Below, in pieces: positions 53,629-62,549 of a stretch of DNA of 64,000 bases. Each line of letters begins with the position of its first letter. The first letter of the stretch is position 1. The stretch comes from Actinomyces weissii (GTDB lineage: Bacteria; Actinomycetota; Actinomycetes; Actinomycetales; Actinomycetaceae): contig NZ_CP066802.1 in assembly GCF_016598775.1 (NCBI RefSeq), positions 1,736,001-1,800,000 on the forward strand, in the 5' to 3' direction. The position numbers were made by a program, and so were the translations under genes. The notes under the pieces were generated by a model. It was not told the DNA's origin. It saw nothing but the letters and a program-made list of their open reading frames with translations, and searched no databases.

Positions 53629-53702
53629 CGCGGGGTGGAGCAGTTCGGTAGCTCGCCGGGCTCATAACCCGGAGGTCGCAGGTTCGAATCCTGTCCCCGC
53701 CA
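53629..53702 (+). tRNA. Initiator tRNA-Met (CAU)
   Basis: A complete cloverleaf is seen: acceptor CGCGGGG with CCCCGCC, D-stem GAGC/GCTC, anticodon stem CCGGG/CCCGG around CTCATAA, and T-arm GCAGG TTCGAAT CCTGT. The unpaired C1-C72 and the three G-C pairs next to the anticodon loop mark the initiator type. The discriminator base is A53702; CCA is not encoded. Confidence 0.95.
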
Positions 53703-53721
53703 CTGACGCCGTAGCGGCACG

Positions 53722-53752
53722 GAGCCCGGTCCCAGCAGGGGCCGGGCTCTTG
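53722..53752 (+). terminator. Terminator after the initiator tRNA
   Basis: GAGCCCGGTCCC (53722-53733) pairs with GGGGCCGGGCTC (53738-53749), with one G-T pair and an AGCA loop, followed by TTG. Confidence 0.75.
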
Positions 53753-54009
53753 CGCTGCCCGGGCCTTGCTACCCAGGCCTTCTGCCCCGACTTTCTTCCT
53801 GTCGCCCGAGCACTGCCCTGTAGTCGCCTGGACCTACAGCATCCTCCAGGCGCCAACGCAGACGCGAGACGCCCACGAGACCCCGCACGCTCCACCACCC
53901 CAGGGACTACCCGTGCCGCGGCCGCTAAGACTTCCTCCGCCCGGGCGCGCTCCACCACCCCGCCGGACCTACCCGCCAGCGCACACCCTGGCACTGCCCG
54001 CCCGGAAAC

Positions 54010-54132
54010 TGTCACTGGCGGAGGACTAGAGCAGCAGCACCACCCCACCCCGCATCACAGAACGTTGAGATAGCAACCCCGCCTTTGCCACATCATTGCT
54101 AACGAATGACCCCTAAGCCTCCGCCAGTGACA
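54010..54132. mobile_element. MITE-like element with 15-bp terminal inverted repeats
   Basis: TGTCACTGGCGGAGG at 54010-54024 is perfectly repeated in inverse at 54118-54132. The 4 bp outside each end are identical (AAAC at 54006-54009 and 54133-54136), as expected for a target duplication. The 93-bp interior has no coding potential. Confidence 0.55.
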
Positions 54133-54330
54133 AAACGTCGTAGCCCGGCAGAAACCCGACCGAGACCAATCCGCTCCCATGACATAAGACCCACCACCCC
54201 GCCAAACCCGCCCAGAAGGCCCCCCACCCCCTTACCGGCGGTCAATTTGCTACTGGAAACGCAACACTCTTCAGCTCAACCACTCCAGACACACAAGCAC
54301 CAGCCATGAAACCCGCCTAATTGATCTGCG

Positions 54331-54360
54331 TTAGAAACGCCATTTCATATCGGTTATGCT
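54331..54360 (+). promoter_or_regulatory. Promoter of the M6-like gene
   Basis: TTAGAA (54331-54336) and TATGCT (54355-54360) are 18 bp apart in an AT-rich patch, about 30 nt before the start codon. Confidence 0.5.
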
Positions 54361-54390
54361 CCCACAGTCCCCTAGACCCAGGAGCCTGCT

Positions 54391-57300
54391 GTGCACCCGA
54401 GCTCGAGAACAGTCGCCCTGCTCTCCACCATCTCACTGGCAGCCCTCACTACCATCCAGCACCCTGCCGCCCCCTACTCCGTCGCCACCGCCAGCACCGG
54501 GGAGGCCAACGTCGTCGTCGTCGCCAGGTTCAAAGGAGACACGGTCGGAGACCAGCAGACCGGCCTGAACGCCAGGCACCCCATCCACAAGAACCTCAGC
54601 CGCTGGACCCAGCTCAAGGCCCAGTACACCAGCCAGCCGGACCAGATCCTGGCCTCCGTGCTCTCCCTGGACGCCTACATCCGCCACGTCTCCGCCAACC
54701 AGCGCAAGGTCTCCTCCTTCTTCCCCCAGGACGCCAGCGGCCCCTCCGGCCCAGACACCCAGGTGACCTACATAGACCTACCCCGCACCAAGACCCAGTA
54801 CGAGTCCGCCTCCACCGCCTCCACCGAGCCCGCAGGCACCCAGCTGCTCCAGGACGTGGTCGCCGCCCTGGACGCCCTGGACACCCCGGCCTCCGCCCAG
54901 TGGGACACCAACCAGGACCATCAGGTGGACCACCTCTCGGTGCTGGTGCAGGTCTCTGTCAGCGAGCCGGTCACCGCCTCCTCCCCCCTGCTGTGGCCGC
55001 ACCACGGCAGGCTGTCAGCCAGCACCGGCGTAGACGGGCTGGCGGTCAGCGACTACAGCCTGCTCCCCGCCCGCCACACCGAGACCGACAGCCCCGACTA
55101 CACCCTCGGCCTGGGGGACTCCACCGTCAAGCAGGAGTACCTGGGAGTCCTGGGGCTGCCCCCGCTGTACCGCAGCGAGGCTGAGCGGGAGGACCCCACC
55201 GGCCCCGTCGGCCCCTGGGACCCTCGGGCCAAGGCCGCCAACCAGCTGCCGCTGGCCCAGAGCCGGGAGGACCTGGGCTGGACCAGCATCCAGCGCCTGC
55301 CCTCCACCCCCGGCAACCAGACGGTCACTCTCCACAGCTTCGGCTCCGCCGCCGGCCCCCAGGCCGTCAGGATCGCCTCCCCCCTGAACCCGACTGAGTC
55401 CTTCGTGCTGGAGTACCGGCGCAAGAGCGAGTACAAGCCCGGCGCCCCCGCACCCGACCGCAGCCTTCCCCGCTCCGGCCTGCTCGTCTACCGCGTCAAC
55501 CCTGCAGCCGCCAGCACCGGCGCCGCCCGTCCGGGCAAGGAGGGCGTAGGCCGCGACTACCTGTACGTATTCCGCCCCGGGGAGACCGGTGTACTCGACG
55601 CCGCCGGCCGTCTGGCTGAGGCTACCCTGACCGCCCCCAGCGGGCGCTTCGCGGTGGCAGGGCCCCGCTACGGCGTGCGCTCCCGCCTGGGCTCCTCCCA
55701 GCTGTCCGCCGGTATCCAGGCCGACGCGATCGTGGACTCCCTGGGCCGTAACTCCGGCCTGATCGTGGAGGTGCTGGAGCAGGATGACGACTCCCTAACC
55801 TTCAGGCTGAGCGTGCCGGACCTGTCCGGCCAGCCCGCGTGGTCCCTGGTGCAGGCTCCCGCTAGCCTCCCCGCCGGTGCCTTGGCAGCCGACGCCGCCA
55901 GCACGCCGTCAGTCACCAGCTCTCCCGGAGGCGCTGTGGCCGCAGTGGCTAAGCAGCCCGACGGCGCCTACGCAGTCACCGCTTTCTCCGGCGGGGCCTG
56001 GCACGCCCTGGGCGCGCCTGCGCTCGACCCCACCCGGCAGTGGGGAACCCCGGTCCTGTCCTGGGTGGAGGAGCGGCTCTACCTGCTGGCGCCCGACAAC
56101 ACCACGGAGGCCCCCCGGGTGGTCCTGTGGGCCTATGAGGGGTCCCAGTGGACCCAGGTGGCGGAGCAGGCCACCACCGCCCCGACCGACGCGCCGCTGC
56201 TGACCGCCCTGGGCACGGAGCTCTACGCCCTGGCCGGGGGTGAGGGCGGGCAGCCGCAGCTGCTGCGCCTCGTGCCGGGCCAGGGCCTGGAGCCGGTGGG
56301 CCCCCAGCTGCCGGGCCCGCTAGCCAACCCGGTGCTGACCCAGACCGGGGGCGCTCCCACGGTGCTGGCCGGTCAGCCGGACAGCCCCAGGGCGGTGACG
56401 CTGCGGCTGGAGTCTGGTGCCTGGCAGGAGACCCACAGCCTGGAGCAGTCTCCGCACAGCCAGGCGGCAGGCACCTGGGGCAGCGGGCCGGAGGAGCGCT
56501 CACTGGTGGTACGCGCCACCACCGCGGGCGGCGCCTCGGTGGAGCTGCTGGGCCCGGAGGGCCGGGTGCTGCGGAGCGTGCCCGCCACCGGGCTGCCCTC
56601 TGCCCTGAAGCGTGTGCAGGTCATGATCAAGGGCGGGACCGTCTACCTGCTTACCACTTCGGGTCCCGGTGACCTGGTGGAGGTCTACACCTCCCCCCTG
56701 GACCTGGCTGGCTCCTGGGCGCGCCTGGGTGAGGTGGTGGCCTCCTCCGGCAGCCCTGCGGCCCTGGCCGTTACCTCCCAGGAGGTGCTGGTGCTGGCCC
56801 CGGCACCGTCAGGCAGCACGAGCGGCCTGTACCGTTTCCCTGCCGGGGCGGCCCCGGAGGCGCCAGCCGGCGGTGGCCCGGCAACGAGCTCTCCGGCAGG
56901 CAGCGCCAGCCCGGGGCCGCAGGCGGGCCCCGGCACGGCGGCGACGACGTCGCCCACCGGCGGTGAGCAGGTAGCCACAGCGGGCGCCACCAGCACGCCG
57001 GGCCCTGGTGTCCCCGCCCCGGACCACAGCAGCACAGCGCCTTCGGCAGGCCCCTCGGCCCGCCCTTCGGCCCTGCCGGTCCCGAACCCGCGCCCCTCCC
57101 CCACCCGAGGGCAGGCAACCAGCACGCACCTGCCTGAGCCTTCCCCACAGGCGGCCCCGACCCCGGCCAGCCCCCGTCACCCAGGTGCCTCCACCACCGG
57201 CAGCCCCAGCGACGCTCCCGCAGCAGGCGCCAGCAGGATGCCCCGGCCCACACCCTTGGCGCCTACCCGCCCACCCCAGAGCCCCCCGGCAGCCCCGACT

Positions 57301-57945
57301 GCTGCCAGCCCCTCCGTGACGGCCGCCCCGACCGGGAGCGCCCCCACCTGCGCCCACCCCGGCCCCGGGCCGCTGTCCCCAGCCCCTGGAGCCTCAGCGC
57401 CCAGCGACGCCTCTGCCTCCAGCCCGGCCGTCCCACGCTGCGACAACGGCAGCAGGACCACCAGCCCCGCCGTCGGGCCGACGACCACCCCTCTCCCGGC
57501 CTCCGCCCCGGCTCGGCCTACCGGCGGTCCAGCGGTCACGCCCCCACCAGGCCCCAGCGACGCCGCGGAGCCGTCCCCGGCTACCATCCCGGAGCAGGAC
57601 CTGGGGAACGCTGCTGGCAGCGCCACCCCGGAGGCGACGCCGTCGGCCAGTGCCCTGCCGGTACCGCCTGGGACCTTCCCGCTGCCACCCAGCGCCGCCC
57701 CCAGACCACCTGGCAGCAGCATGCAACCGCCTCCCTTGTCAGCCCCGGTGGCGCAGGCTGCCGGAGCCAGATCCCCGCAGCACGGCGGTCTGTTCCTGCC
57801 CGCCGGCCCGCAGCCAGGTGCCGCCGTCGCCCCGGGGACGGGGCTGCGCTTCCACCCGCCTCTGGCCACGCTGGCGGTGCTGGCCGCTACGGGGCTGGGC
57901 GCCTTCTCGCTGCTGCGGGCCCGGCGGGGACGCCACCGCGGCTGA
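54391..57945 (+). CDS. Secreted M6-peptidase-like protein with lost zinc site and mucin-like stalk
   Basis: The 1184-residue protein has a signal peptide (about residues 1-33) and an M6/immune-inhibitor-A-like domain. It shows WDTNQDHQVDHLSVLVQ, GVDGLAVSDYSLLPA and EYLGVLGLPPLYR. Where M6 enzymes read HEFGHVLGLPDLY, this one reads QEYLGVLGLPPLY (Gln248-Gly252), so both zinc histidines are gone. Residues 480-815 contain short repeated segments (RLYLLAPDN, ELYALAGGE, TVYLLTTSG) like a beta-propeller. A Ser-, Thr-, Pro- and Ala-rich stalk runs from about 815 to 1140. A C-terminal membrane segment (LATLAVLAATGLGAFSLL) and the tail RARRGRHRG anchor it; no LPxTG motif is seen. GTG 54391 has AGGAG upstream. 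Confidence 0.8.
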   Translation: MHPSSRTVALLSTISLAALTTIQHPAAPYSVATASTGEANVVVVARFKGDTVGDQQTGLNARHPIHKNLSRWTQLKAQYTSQPDQILASVLSLDAYIRHVSANQRKVSSFFPQDASGPSGPDTQVTYIDLPRTKTQYESASTASTEPAGTQLLQDVVAALDALDTPASAQWDTNQDHQVDHLSVLVQVSVSEPVTASSPLLWPHHGRLSASTGVDGLAVSDYSLLPARHTETDSPDYTLGLGDSTVKQEYLGVLGLPPLYRSEAEREDPTGPVGPWDPRAKAANQLPLAQSREDLGWTSIQRLPSTPGNQTVTLHSFGSAAGPQAVRIASPLNPTESFVLEYRRKSEYKPGAPAPDRSLPRSGLLVYRVNPAAASTGAARPGKEGVGRDYLYVFRPGETGVLDAAGRLAEATLTAPSGRFAVAGPRYGVRSRLGSSQLSAGIQADAIVDSLGRNSGLIVEVLEQDDDSLTFRLSVPDLSGQPAWSLVQAPASLPAGALAADAASTPSVTSSPGGAVAAVAKQPDGAYAVTAFSGGAWHALGAPALDPTRQWGTPVLSWVEERLYLLAPDNTTEAPRVVLWAYEGSQWTQVAEQATTAPTDAPLLTALGTELYALAGGEGGQPQLLRLVPGQGLEPVGPQLPGPLANPVLTQTGGAPTVLAGQPDSPRAVTLRLESGAWQETHSLEQSPHSQAAGTWGSGPEERSLVVRATTAGGASVELLGPEGRVLRSVPATGLPSALKRVQVMIKGGTVYLLTTSGPGDLVEVYTSPLDLAGSWARLGEVVASSGSPAALAVTSQEVLVLAPAPSGSTSGLYRFPAGAAPEAPAGGGPATSSPAGSASPGPQAGPGTAATTSPTGGEQVATAGATSTPGPGVPAPDHSSTAPSAGPSARPSALPVPNPRPSPTRGQATSTHLPEPSPQAAPTPASPRHPGASTTGSPSDAPAAGASRMPRPTPLAPTRPPQSPPAAPTAASPSVTAAPTGSAPTCAHPGPGPLSPAPGASAPSDASASSPAVPRCDNGSRTTSPAVGPTTTPLPASAPARPTGGPAVTPPPGPSDAAEPSPATIPEQDLGNAAGSATPEATPSASALPVPPGTFPLPPSAAPRPPGSSMQPPPLSAPVAQAAGARSPQHGGLFLPAGPQPGAAVAPGTGLRFHPPLATLAVLAATGLGAFSLLRARRGRHRG

Positions 57946-57968
57946 CGCTAGGGCCCCGAGCCGCGCGC

Positions 57969-57985
57969 CGGGCCCACTGGGCCCG
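57969..57985. terminator. Small hairpin between the M6-like and UPF0182 genes
   Basis: CGGGCCC-ACT-GGGCCCG lies between two convergent genes, 24 nt after the M6-like stop. It is shorter than the other terminators in the window. Confidence 0.4.
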
Positions 57986-58171
57986 CCTGTCCCTGCCAGC
58001 AGCAGCCGCACCTGGGCCGGTCCCCAGCGGCTTGCCCGCTTCCCTGCCGAGTCAACACGTACCCAGCCCGGTCCCGTCGCTGACGAGCCCGCGCAAGTAG
58101 CAGAGCCCCGGCCACCCGCACCAGGTAGGTGCAGGCAGCCGGGGCCTACTGGGTAGCCAGCGGCCAGTCCG

Positions 58172-61100
58172 CTACCCGTTCAGGCGCCCGTCAGCCTCCA
58201 GGGCCCGGTTCAAGGCGTCGTTCAAGCGCTTCTGGGCCTCACCGTACTTGGCCCAGTCACCCGCCTTCAGCGCCGCCTCCGAGTCTGTCATAGCGGTCTT
58301 GGCGTCCTGCAGGGCCTTGTCCAGGTCCGCCTGCGGGTCCCCGCTGCCCCCCGGTGCCGGGGCGGTGCCCGCCGGGGTGCTGGGATCCACGGTGGCCTGG
58401 GGCTCCGAGCTGGGCTGCGGGGCCGCGGTGGAGTCGCCACCACCCGCAGGGTCCGTGGGCGGCTTGGAGGTGTCATTGGCCGCTCCCGCGTTGCCGTCCA
58501 CCACCTGTTCACCGGTCGTGGCCCCCGAGTCGCCCCCGAACACCTTGTCCAGGGCCTCGGAGAGCGTGTCCGCGAAGCCGACCTTGTCCCCGAACAGGAC
58601 CAGTACCTTGCGCAGCAGCGGGAAGTGCGTGTCCCCCGAGGACTGCACGTAAACCGGTTGCACGTACAGCAGCCCCCCGCCCACCGGCAGCGTCAGCAGG
58701 TTGCCCTTGATGACCTGGCTCCCCTGCTGGCCGATCAGCGTCAGCACCGGGCTGGCCACCGGGTCGGTGTTGAACTTGTTCTGCACCTGTCCCGGTCCCG
58801 CCACGTTGGAGGAGCGCGGCAGCTCCAGCAGCCGCAGCCTGCCGTAGCCGGGCGCCCGCTTGCCCTTCTCCCCCGTGGCGGTCTCCGAGTCCACCGCCAG
58901 GAACCCGGTCAGCACGTTGCGGTCCGTGTTGCCGCCGATGATGTACACGCTGGACAGGGAGAAGCTGGCCCGCTCCTGGCCCGGCATCTGCAGGGTCAGG
59001 TAGTAGGGGGACTGGGGCGAGTCCCCGTCCTTGGTGGGGTCGTCAGGCACCTTCCAGAAGTCCCCACCGGAGTAGAACTCGGCGGCGTCAGTGACGTGGT
59101 AGCGAGCCAGTACGTCGCGCTGCACCTTGAACAGGTCCTCGGGGTAGCGCATGTGGGCCATCAGGTCCGCGCTCATCTCGCTCATGGGGCTGACCGTGCC
59201 GGGGAAGACCTCCTGCCAGGCCTTGACCAGCGGGTCCTGCTCGTCCCACTGGTAGAGCTTGACCGCGCCGTTGTAGGCGTCCACCACGGCCTTGACGGAG
59301 TTGCGCACGTAGTTGGCCTGGGCGGGAGCCCGCAGCAGGGTGGTGCCGCCGGTGGAGTCGGTGACGGCCTCCGCCAGGGACTCGTGCTGCGAGTAGGGGT
59401 ACTCGTTGGAGGTGGTGTAGCCGTCCACCACCCACACCACGCGCTTGGGGGTGGAGGCGTCGTCGTCGTGGTCCACCACCGCCGGGTAGGGGTTGGCGTC
59501 CAGGGTCAGCCAGGGCGCGACCTTGGCCACGCGGGTGGCGGGGTCGCGGTCGTAGAGGATCTGGGAGCCGGCGTTGACCTGCCCGGAGAACAGGATGTTC
59601 ACCTCACGGAACTTGATCGCGTACAGCAGCTTGTTCCACAGGTTGCCTACGTCGGGGCCTCCGTCTCCCGCGAAGCTGGTGTTGACCTGCCCGTTGGAGG
59701 CGTCGTCCGGGTAGTCCAGCTCGTTCAGGGCGCCGTCGGAGCCACCCACGATCGAGTAGCTGGGCGACTGGCGCCCGAAGTAGATACGCGGCTCGTACTC
59801 CCCCAGGTCACCGCGCGAGGGGATCCCACCCTCCCAGAAGGAGGGGGAGCCGTCCGAGGTGGCCGTGTTGCCGTGGGCGGTGACCACCCCGAAGCCGTGG
59901 GTGTACACGGTGCGGGTGTTGACCCAGGTCTGCTGCTGGGCGTCCAGGCCGTCCAGGTTCAGCTCGCGCACCGCCACGATCGTGTCCCTGCTGCTGCCCC
60001 CGATGTCGTACCGGTCCACGTTCATGGAGGAGGTGAAGGAGTAGTACTGCTTCTGCTGCTGGAGCTGCTGGAAGGTAGGGGCGACGACGTTGGGGTCCAG
60101 CAGGCGGATGGAGGTGGTGGACTCCGCGTCCTCCTTGAGCTGGCCCGCCTCCACGGTGGTGCGGGCGTCATAGGCCTGCTTCTCCACGTCCCCCAGCCCG
60201 TAGGCCGCCAGGGTGGCGTCGATGTTGCGCTGGATGTAAGGGGCCTCCTCCGCCTGGGCGTTGGGCTCCACCACGAACTGCTGCACGACGGCGGGGTAGG
60301 CCCAGCCCACGACCAGCGCGGAGGCCACGCTCACCACCACGCCGATCACCGGCAGGCGCCAGGACTCGGTGCGCAGGGAGTATAGGAAGAGCACGGCGAT
60401 CACCACCGCGATCGCCGCCAGGATCGCCAAGGCGGGAAGCACAGCGTTGACGTCCGTGTAGGCGGCGCCGTCGAACTTGGCGTTGGAGGAGGCCAGGGCC
60501 TCGTAGCGTCCCAGCCAGTAGGAGGCGCCCCGCAGCAGCGAGTACAGGGCCAGCAGGACGGTCAGGTGGAGGCGGGCCTGGCGGGTCACGTGGGGCGAGC
60601 GCGTCAGGCTTATGCCCCCGTACAGGTAGTGGAGGGCCACGCTGACCACCCCGGCCAAGAGCACGGTACGGGTCAGGTAGCCCAGCAGCAGGCGCAGCAG
60701 CGGAAGGTGGAAGATATAGAAGGAGATGTCCAGGCCGAACTGGGGGTCGGTGGTGCCGAACTCGTGCGCGTGCAGCGCCAGCAGGACCTTGCTCCAGTGC
60801 GGCACCAGCTCCCACAGGGCCGCCAGGGTCCCCAGGAGCAGAGGCGCCCCCCAGGAGAACAGCCGCCAGAGCGGATCCACCATCTCCCGGTAGGCGGCCA
60901 GGTTCCGGCTGGACACGTCAGTGGGGTCCTCCATCCGGGCGCGGCGGGCCAGGACCATAGCCGTGCCCACGCTGGCGGCGGTAACCACCAGGCCCACCAG
61001 GAACAGTACCGACATGGTGCCCCAGCGGGTCCACAGCACCCGGGCGAAGCCGATCTGGTTGAACCACAGCACCTCGGTCCAGGTGTCCGCGAAGAATGCC

Positions 61101-61705
61101 AGCACCGTCGCCGCCACCGCGAGGATGCTGATGGTCATGACCAGCGGGCCAGGCAGGCGTGGGGACTGCTCCCCCCGGGCCACGGAGCCAGAGCCCTTAC
61201 GGGGCGGCTGCCCGGAGCCCCGCGCGGGCCGGGCCTGCTGCGCCCGCCCAGCTGCCGGACGCTCGCCCGCGCCTTCAGCGGCAGCCGGACGCCTGCCGCT
61301 CAGCCCGGCGAACAGCTCGTCGGCAGCGGACAGGAACTCCTCGGCGCTGCGTGCCGCCGACAGGCCCTCCCGCGGCTTGTCCTCCCGGTGGCTGTCCTCA
61401 CGACCGTTCCGGGAGGATCCACCAGCCTGTGAGGCCGCGGCGCCCCGGCCCAGCCCGGCGGACCGGCCGGAGCCGTCCTCCTGGGGGCCGTCCGGACGGC
61501 CCACGGGATCGGTCCAGAAACGGCGCGCCGCCCGGAACCGGTCTGGGCCTGTCTCCTCCCCTGCCGGGTCGTCCGCGGGGACGCCGGTGGGCGCACCGTC
61601 GGGGCCACCTTCAGGGTGGCCGGTGCCGTCAGCGCCTGGGGAGCCCGCAGGGGTGGAGCCGGTCGGCTCCTTGTCTGGGGACTCGTCGTCAGGGTGCTTC
61701 TTCAC
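58172..61705 (-). CDS. UPF0182 family large membrane protein
   Basis: The 1177-residue protein belongs to UPF0182 (COG1615), common in actinobacteria and of unknown function. A hydrophilic, acidic, Gly- and Pro-rich N-terminus of about 180 residues is followed by seven or so membrane segments (about 185-500; WFNQIGFARVLWTRWG, LHYLYGGISLTR). A large exported domain follows, with NIDATLAAYGL, YTHGFGVVTAHGN, EPRIYFGRQSPSYSIVGG and MRYPEDLFKVQRDVLARYHV. The C-terminus is again disordered and ends in a helix, ADLDKALQDAKTAMTDSEAAL. I chose GTG 61705 (GGAG 8 nt upstream) over ATG 61759, whose GGGAG is too close. Confidence 0.9.
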   Translation of the reverse strand: MKKHPDDESPDKEPTGSTPAGSPGADGTGHPEGGPDGAPTGVPADDPAGEETGPDRFRAARRFWTDPVGRPDGPQEDGSGRSAGLGRGAAASQAGGSSRNGREDSHREDKPREGLSAARSAEEFLSAADELFAGLSGRRPAAAEGAGERPAAGRAQQARPARGSGQPPRKGSGSVARGEQSPRLPGPLVMTISILAVAATVLAFFADTWTEVLWFNQIGFARVLWTRWGTMSVLFLVGLVVTAASVGTAMVLARRARMEDPTDVSSRNLAAYREMVDPLWRLFSWGAPLLLGTLAALWELVPHWSKVLLALHAHEFGTTDPQFGLDISFYIFHLPLLRLLLGYLTRTVLLAGVVSVALHYLYGGISLTRSPHVTRQARLHLTVLLALYSLLRGASYWLGRYEALASSNAKFDGAAYTDVNAVLPALAILAAIAVVIAVLFLYSLRTESWRLPVIGVVVSVASALVVGWAYPAVVQQFVVEPNAQAEEAPYIQRNIDATLAAYGLGDVEKQAYDARTTVEAGQLKEDAESTTSIRLLDPNVVAPTFQQLQQQKQYYSFTSSMNVDRYDIGGSSRDTIVAVRELNLDGLDAQQQTWVNTRTVYTHGFGVVTAHGNTATSDGSPSFWEGGIPSRGDLGEYEPRIYFGRQSPSYSIVGGSDGALNELDYPDDASNGQVNTSFAGDGGPDVGNLWNKLLYAIKFREVNILFSGQVNAGSQILYDRDPATRVAKVAPWLTLDANPYPAVVDHDDDASTPKRVVWVVDGYTTSNEYPYSQHESLAEAVTDSTGGTTLLRAPAQANYVRNSVKAVVDAYNGAVKLYQWDEQDPLVKAWQEVFPGTVSPMSEMSADLMAHMRYPEDLFKVQRDVLARYHVTDAAEFYSGGDFWKVPDDPTKDGDSPQSPYYLTLQMPGQERASFSLSSVYIIGGNTDRNVLTGFLAVDSETATGEKGKRAPGYGRLRLLELPRSSNVAGPGQVQNKFNTDPVASPVLTLIGQQGSQVIKGNLLTLPVGGGLLYVQPVYVQSSGDTHFPLLRKVLVLFGDKVGFADTLSEALDKVFGGDSGATTGEQVVDGNAGAANDTSKPPTDPAGGGDSTAAPQPSSEPQATVDPSTPAGTAPAPGGSGDPQADLDKALQDAKTAMTDSEAALKAGDWAKYGEAQKRLNDALNRALEADGRLNG

Positions 61706-61816
61706 GTTGACGCTCCATCTTCGGAAAAGCTTGCGCGGGTGCGCGCCTGCTCCGTCCATGCTCCCACACCGTCCGCCCTGCCGGGAAAAGTGTCAGCACG
61801 GTGCGAGGATCAGCCT

Positions 61817-62410
61817 ATGAGCAACTCCCCCACCGCCCCTTCCCCCACGCCCACCGCCGCAGACCAGGCGCCCCGGCCCCTGAGCCGCCAGGAGTCCCTG
61901 GCGCGCACCCTGGTCGAGATCGAGGGCCATGTAGACCAGCTCGGCTGGGACCGGCCGGTGCTGGTCTTCGCCCTGGCCCGCACCCTGGCCGTGCGGGACG
62001 CTGACCCGCAGGTGGCCCGGCTCCTACCGCCGGAGGCCCTGCAGGAGGCGCAGGCCAACCCGGAGGCCCTGACCGCGGTGCTGCAGGAGGACCTGCCGGA
62101 GGCCTCCACCCTGGAGGAGCTACTGGGTGCCCTGGCCTGGCCGGAGCACGTCGAGGGGGCGGCGATCTGCACAGAGTCCACGGTGGTTCCTGCCGCGGTG
62201 GAGCAGGAGGCCCTGGCCCTGGCTGACGAGCAGGAGCGGGCAGAGCTCCTGCGCACGCATCCTGAGCGCCAGGACGTGCGGATCCTGGCCGCGGCGCTGC
62301 GCAGCGGGGACAGCTGGTGCGTCATGCGCAGCCGGGGGCAGGAGGAGCTGCTGCAGGGCGAGTCCCTGGTGCCCCAGCTGGTCACCGGGCTGCACAGCAC
62401 CTTCGCCTGA
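61817..62410 (+). CDS. PPA1309 family protein
   Basis: The 197-residue protein starts with a Pro- and Thr-rich stretch and then reads ESLARTLVEIEGHVDQLGWD, PVLVFALARTLA, WPEHVEGAAICTES and EVRILAAALRSG-like segments. This is the PPA1309 family, small acidic actinobacterial proteins of unknown function that usually lie beside UPF0182 and DUF2342 genes, as here. ATG 61817 follows GAGGAT. Confidence 0.88.
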   Translation: MSNSPTAPSPTPTAADQAPRPLSRQESLARTLVEIEGHVDQLGWDRPVLVFALARTLAVRDADPQVARLLPPEALQEAQANPEALTAVLQEDLPEASTLEELLGALAWPEHVEGAAICTESTVVPAAVEQEALALADEQERAELLRTHPERQDVRILAAALRSGDSWCVMRSRGQEELLQGESLVPQLVTGLHSTFA

Positions 62411-62453
62411 GCCTCCCCGGCCTTTGCCGCCCAGGCACCGGCCCGGTCCTGGC

Positions 62454-62472
62454 CAGCCTGTACCCCAGGCTG
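62454..62472. terminator. Hairpin between the PPA1309 and DUF2342 genes
   Basis: CAGCCTG-TACCC-CAGGCTG lies between the two convergent genes. Confidence 0.4.
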
Positions 62473-62549
62473 CGCCGACGCGCCGACGTCGCCCCCCAGC
62501 CGCCCTGCAGCCTGCTGCCCCGGGCAAATGAGGCGAGCACGGGGCTGTC

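Larger units (their letters stand above)
53753..54390. other. Gap between the tRNA and the M6-like gene
   Basis: About 640 bp without a supportable gene. It is rich in CACCCC and CCGCC words and holds a MITE-like element (54010-54132) and the promoter of the next gene. Short frames here have biased composition and no motif. Confidence 0.55.

Noticed and set aside
53753-54073. Possible small secreted or proline-rich proteins after the tRNA
   Set aside because: The frames have strongly biased Pro/Arg/Thr composition, no ribosome-binding site and no motif, and they run into the MITE-like element.
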